NCBI GenBank assembly: GCA_002352485.1
Contig: DEIM01000129.1
Span: forward strand, 1-5,475
Source of the DNA: Candidatus Dadabacteria bacterium UBA2774
GTDB taxonomy: Bacteria; Desulfobacterota_D; UBA1144; Nemesobacterales; UBA2774
Direction: 5' to 3'
Length of the DNA stretch: 5,475 nt
The position numbers and the translations under genes were made by a program. Below, in pieces: positions 4,694-5,475 of the stretch. The notes beneath the pieces were generated by a model. It did no database searches. It was not told where the DNA came from and worked only from the letters and a program-made list of their open reading frames with translations. Numbering within the stretch: position 1 is the stretch's first letter; each line of letters begins with the position of its first letter.

Positions 4694-5392
4694 TTAAACT
4701 TTCTCCGCAATATACCCGTTAATCATCAAGTTTTTCCAGAATAGGCGGATTTTTTTAAAACCCGCGTCCTCTAGCATTGATATAGTTCGGGCCTCGGTTA
4801 ATATGGGCAGGTTCCGGCGCACTCTGTCTAGGGTTTTTTCTATTTCTTCCTCATCCTCGTCCCTGTGTGTTTTCTGAAACGATTCCCATGCCAGCATAAA
4901 CCCTTTAAACATTTCGTCGTCTCTATAGCCCGTGATGTCTGCCGTAAGGAGCTTTGCACCCGGCTTTAGCCTTTTTGCTATGTTTCGTAGGTAGGATGCT
5001 TTATCGTCGTAGGGAATAAAGTGTTTTACCAAAATTGATGTGGCGGCGTCAAACGATTCAGAAGGCACGTCTTCTACGCTACCGTGAATTATTCGGATCC
5101 TTTCTTCAAGCCCCACGTAAGCGGCCTTCGCCTTAGCTACCAGGACCATCTGCTCGGAGGGGTCAAACCCCGTTATTTTCCATCCGGGGTGTTCACTTGC
5201 ATAAGATATAGCTTCGTTTCCCGTGCCCGAGCCGCAAACGAGAATGTCGGCGACTTCGGGAAGGGATGTCCTGAGAATATGCCCCGCGGTTGAGTGAAGC
5301 GCTTCGTAGCCAGGGATTATATTCACAACCTCGCTGTCGTAAACCTGTGCTCTATCATTAAATCTTCTTATCGGATCAAATGGCTCTGGCAT
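4694..5392 (-). CDS. Class I SAM-dependent methyltransferase
   Basis: This is a 232-residue cytosolic methyltransferase with a Rossmann-like SAM fold. Motif I is ILVCGSGTGNE (50-60), the acidic residue at the end of strand 2 is Asp77 in GFDPSEQM, a further SAM-pocket segment is GSVEDVP (104-110), and the motif IV region is SILVKHFIP (119-127). The segment at 11-40, with FNDRAQVYD and IPGYEALHSTAGHIL, resembles the N-terminal region of CmoA-like tRNA-modifying enzymes, in which a V/IPGY element precedes the fold; the rest is too generic to claim that function. A strongly acidic stretch lies at 177-185. The ATG at 5392 is the only usable start: an in-frame stop lies upstream, no GTG or TTG comes between, and the conserved N-terminal segment begins a few residues in. 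There is no Shine-Dalgarno site; a promoter only 6 bases away suggests a leaderless mRNA. The substrate (small molecule, protein or RNA) is unknown. Confidence 0.88.
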   Translation of the reverse strand: MPEPFDPIRRFNDRAQVYDSEVVNIIPGYEALHSTAGHILRTSLPEVADILVCGSGTGNEAISYASEHPGWKITGFDPSEQMVLVAKAKAAYVGLEERIRIIHGSVEDVPSESFDAATSILVKHFIPYDDKASYLRNIAKRLKPGAKLLTADITGYRDDEMFKGFMLAWESFQKTHRDEDEEEIEKTLDRVRRNLPILTEARTISMLEDAGFKKIRLFWKNLMINGYIAEKV

Positions 5393-5398
5393 GCAGGT

Positions 5399-5427
5399 AT
5401 TGTACGCAATAATCCCGGGAATGAGAA
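5399..5427 (-). promoter_or_regulatory. Promoter of the methyltransferase gene, placed for leaderless transcription
   Basis: On the minus strand TTCTCA (5427-5422, four of six matches to TTGACA), exactly 17 bases, then TACAAT (5404-5399, five of six matches to TATAAT). Six bases separate the -10 box from the ATG at 5392, so the expected transcription start falls on or within a base of the start codon. Confidence 0.5.
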
Positions 5428-5475
5428 TAACTTGAGACTAGTGTTTGAGTTGTAGAAAATTGCTGCGGTCATTTC

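Noticed and set aside
4747..4768. GCGG...T-run...CCGC element inside the end of the methyltransferase gene, as a terminator for the sulfotransferase
   Set aside because: The T-run sits inside the hairpin rather than after it, and the element is coding sequence.

Overview
The window carries six protein genes from a Gram-negative-type bacterium. Three of the predicted products have Sec signal peptides. Codon use is rich in AGG/AGA (Arg) and ATA (Ile) at a roughly balanced base composition, which would fit a deltaproteobacterium-like or deep-branching marine or environmental lineage. That placement is only an impression, because no rRNA or marker gene is present. I see no tRNA, rRNA, CRISPR array, insertion sequence or phage gene.

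Layout. Bases 125-2231 (+) hold a two-gene unit: an exported, complete animal-type (myeloperoxidase-like) haem peroxidase, then 34 bases later a small secreted four-cysteine protein that starts at TTG. A bidirectional hairpin terminator at about 2264-2299 separates this unit from a convergent minus-strand gene (2332-3366) for a zinc-free quinone-oxidoreductase-type MDR dehydrogenase. Upstream of that lies another minus-strand gene (3476-3751) for a 91-residue secreted acidic protein of unknown function, followed by a tandem hairpin and strong terminator at 3411-3472. The divergent region 3752-3979 holds a palindrome and a good sigma70-like promoter for a plus-strand PAPS-dependent sulfotransferase (3980-4678). 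This gene converges, with only 15 bases between stop codons, on a minus-strand class I SAM methyltransferase (4694-5392). The methyltransferase promoter is placed so that its mRNA would be leaderless.

How the genes fit together. The only clear functional unit is the peroxidase and its cysteine-rich partner: both are exported, closely spaced and share one terminator. The mature peroxidase has no cysteine, while its small partner has four, probably in two disulfides. The two would meet in the periplasm or outside the cell, where the peroxidase would use H2O2 to oxidise halides, pseudohalides or organic substrates. The dehydrogenase could be part of oxidative or quinone metabolism, but nothing ties it to the peroxidase. 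The sulfotransferase, the methyltransferase and the small secreted protein look like separate single-gene transcription units.

The most informative non-coding observations are the promoter that lies inside the longest sulfotransferase reading frame and so fixes the downstream start, the leaderless methyltransferase promoter, and the terminator squeezed just upstream of the dehydrogenase.
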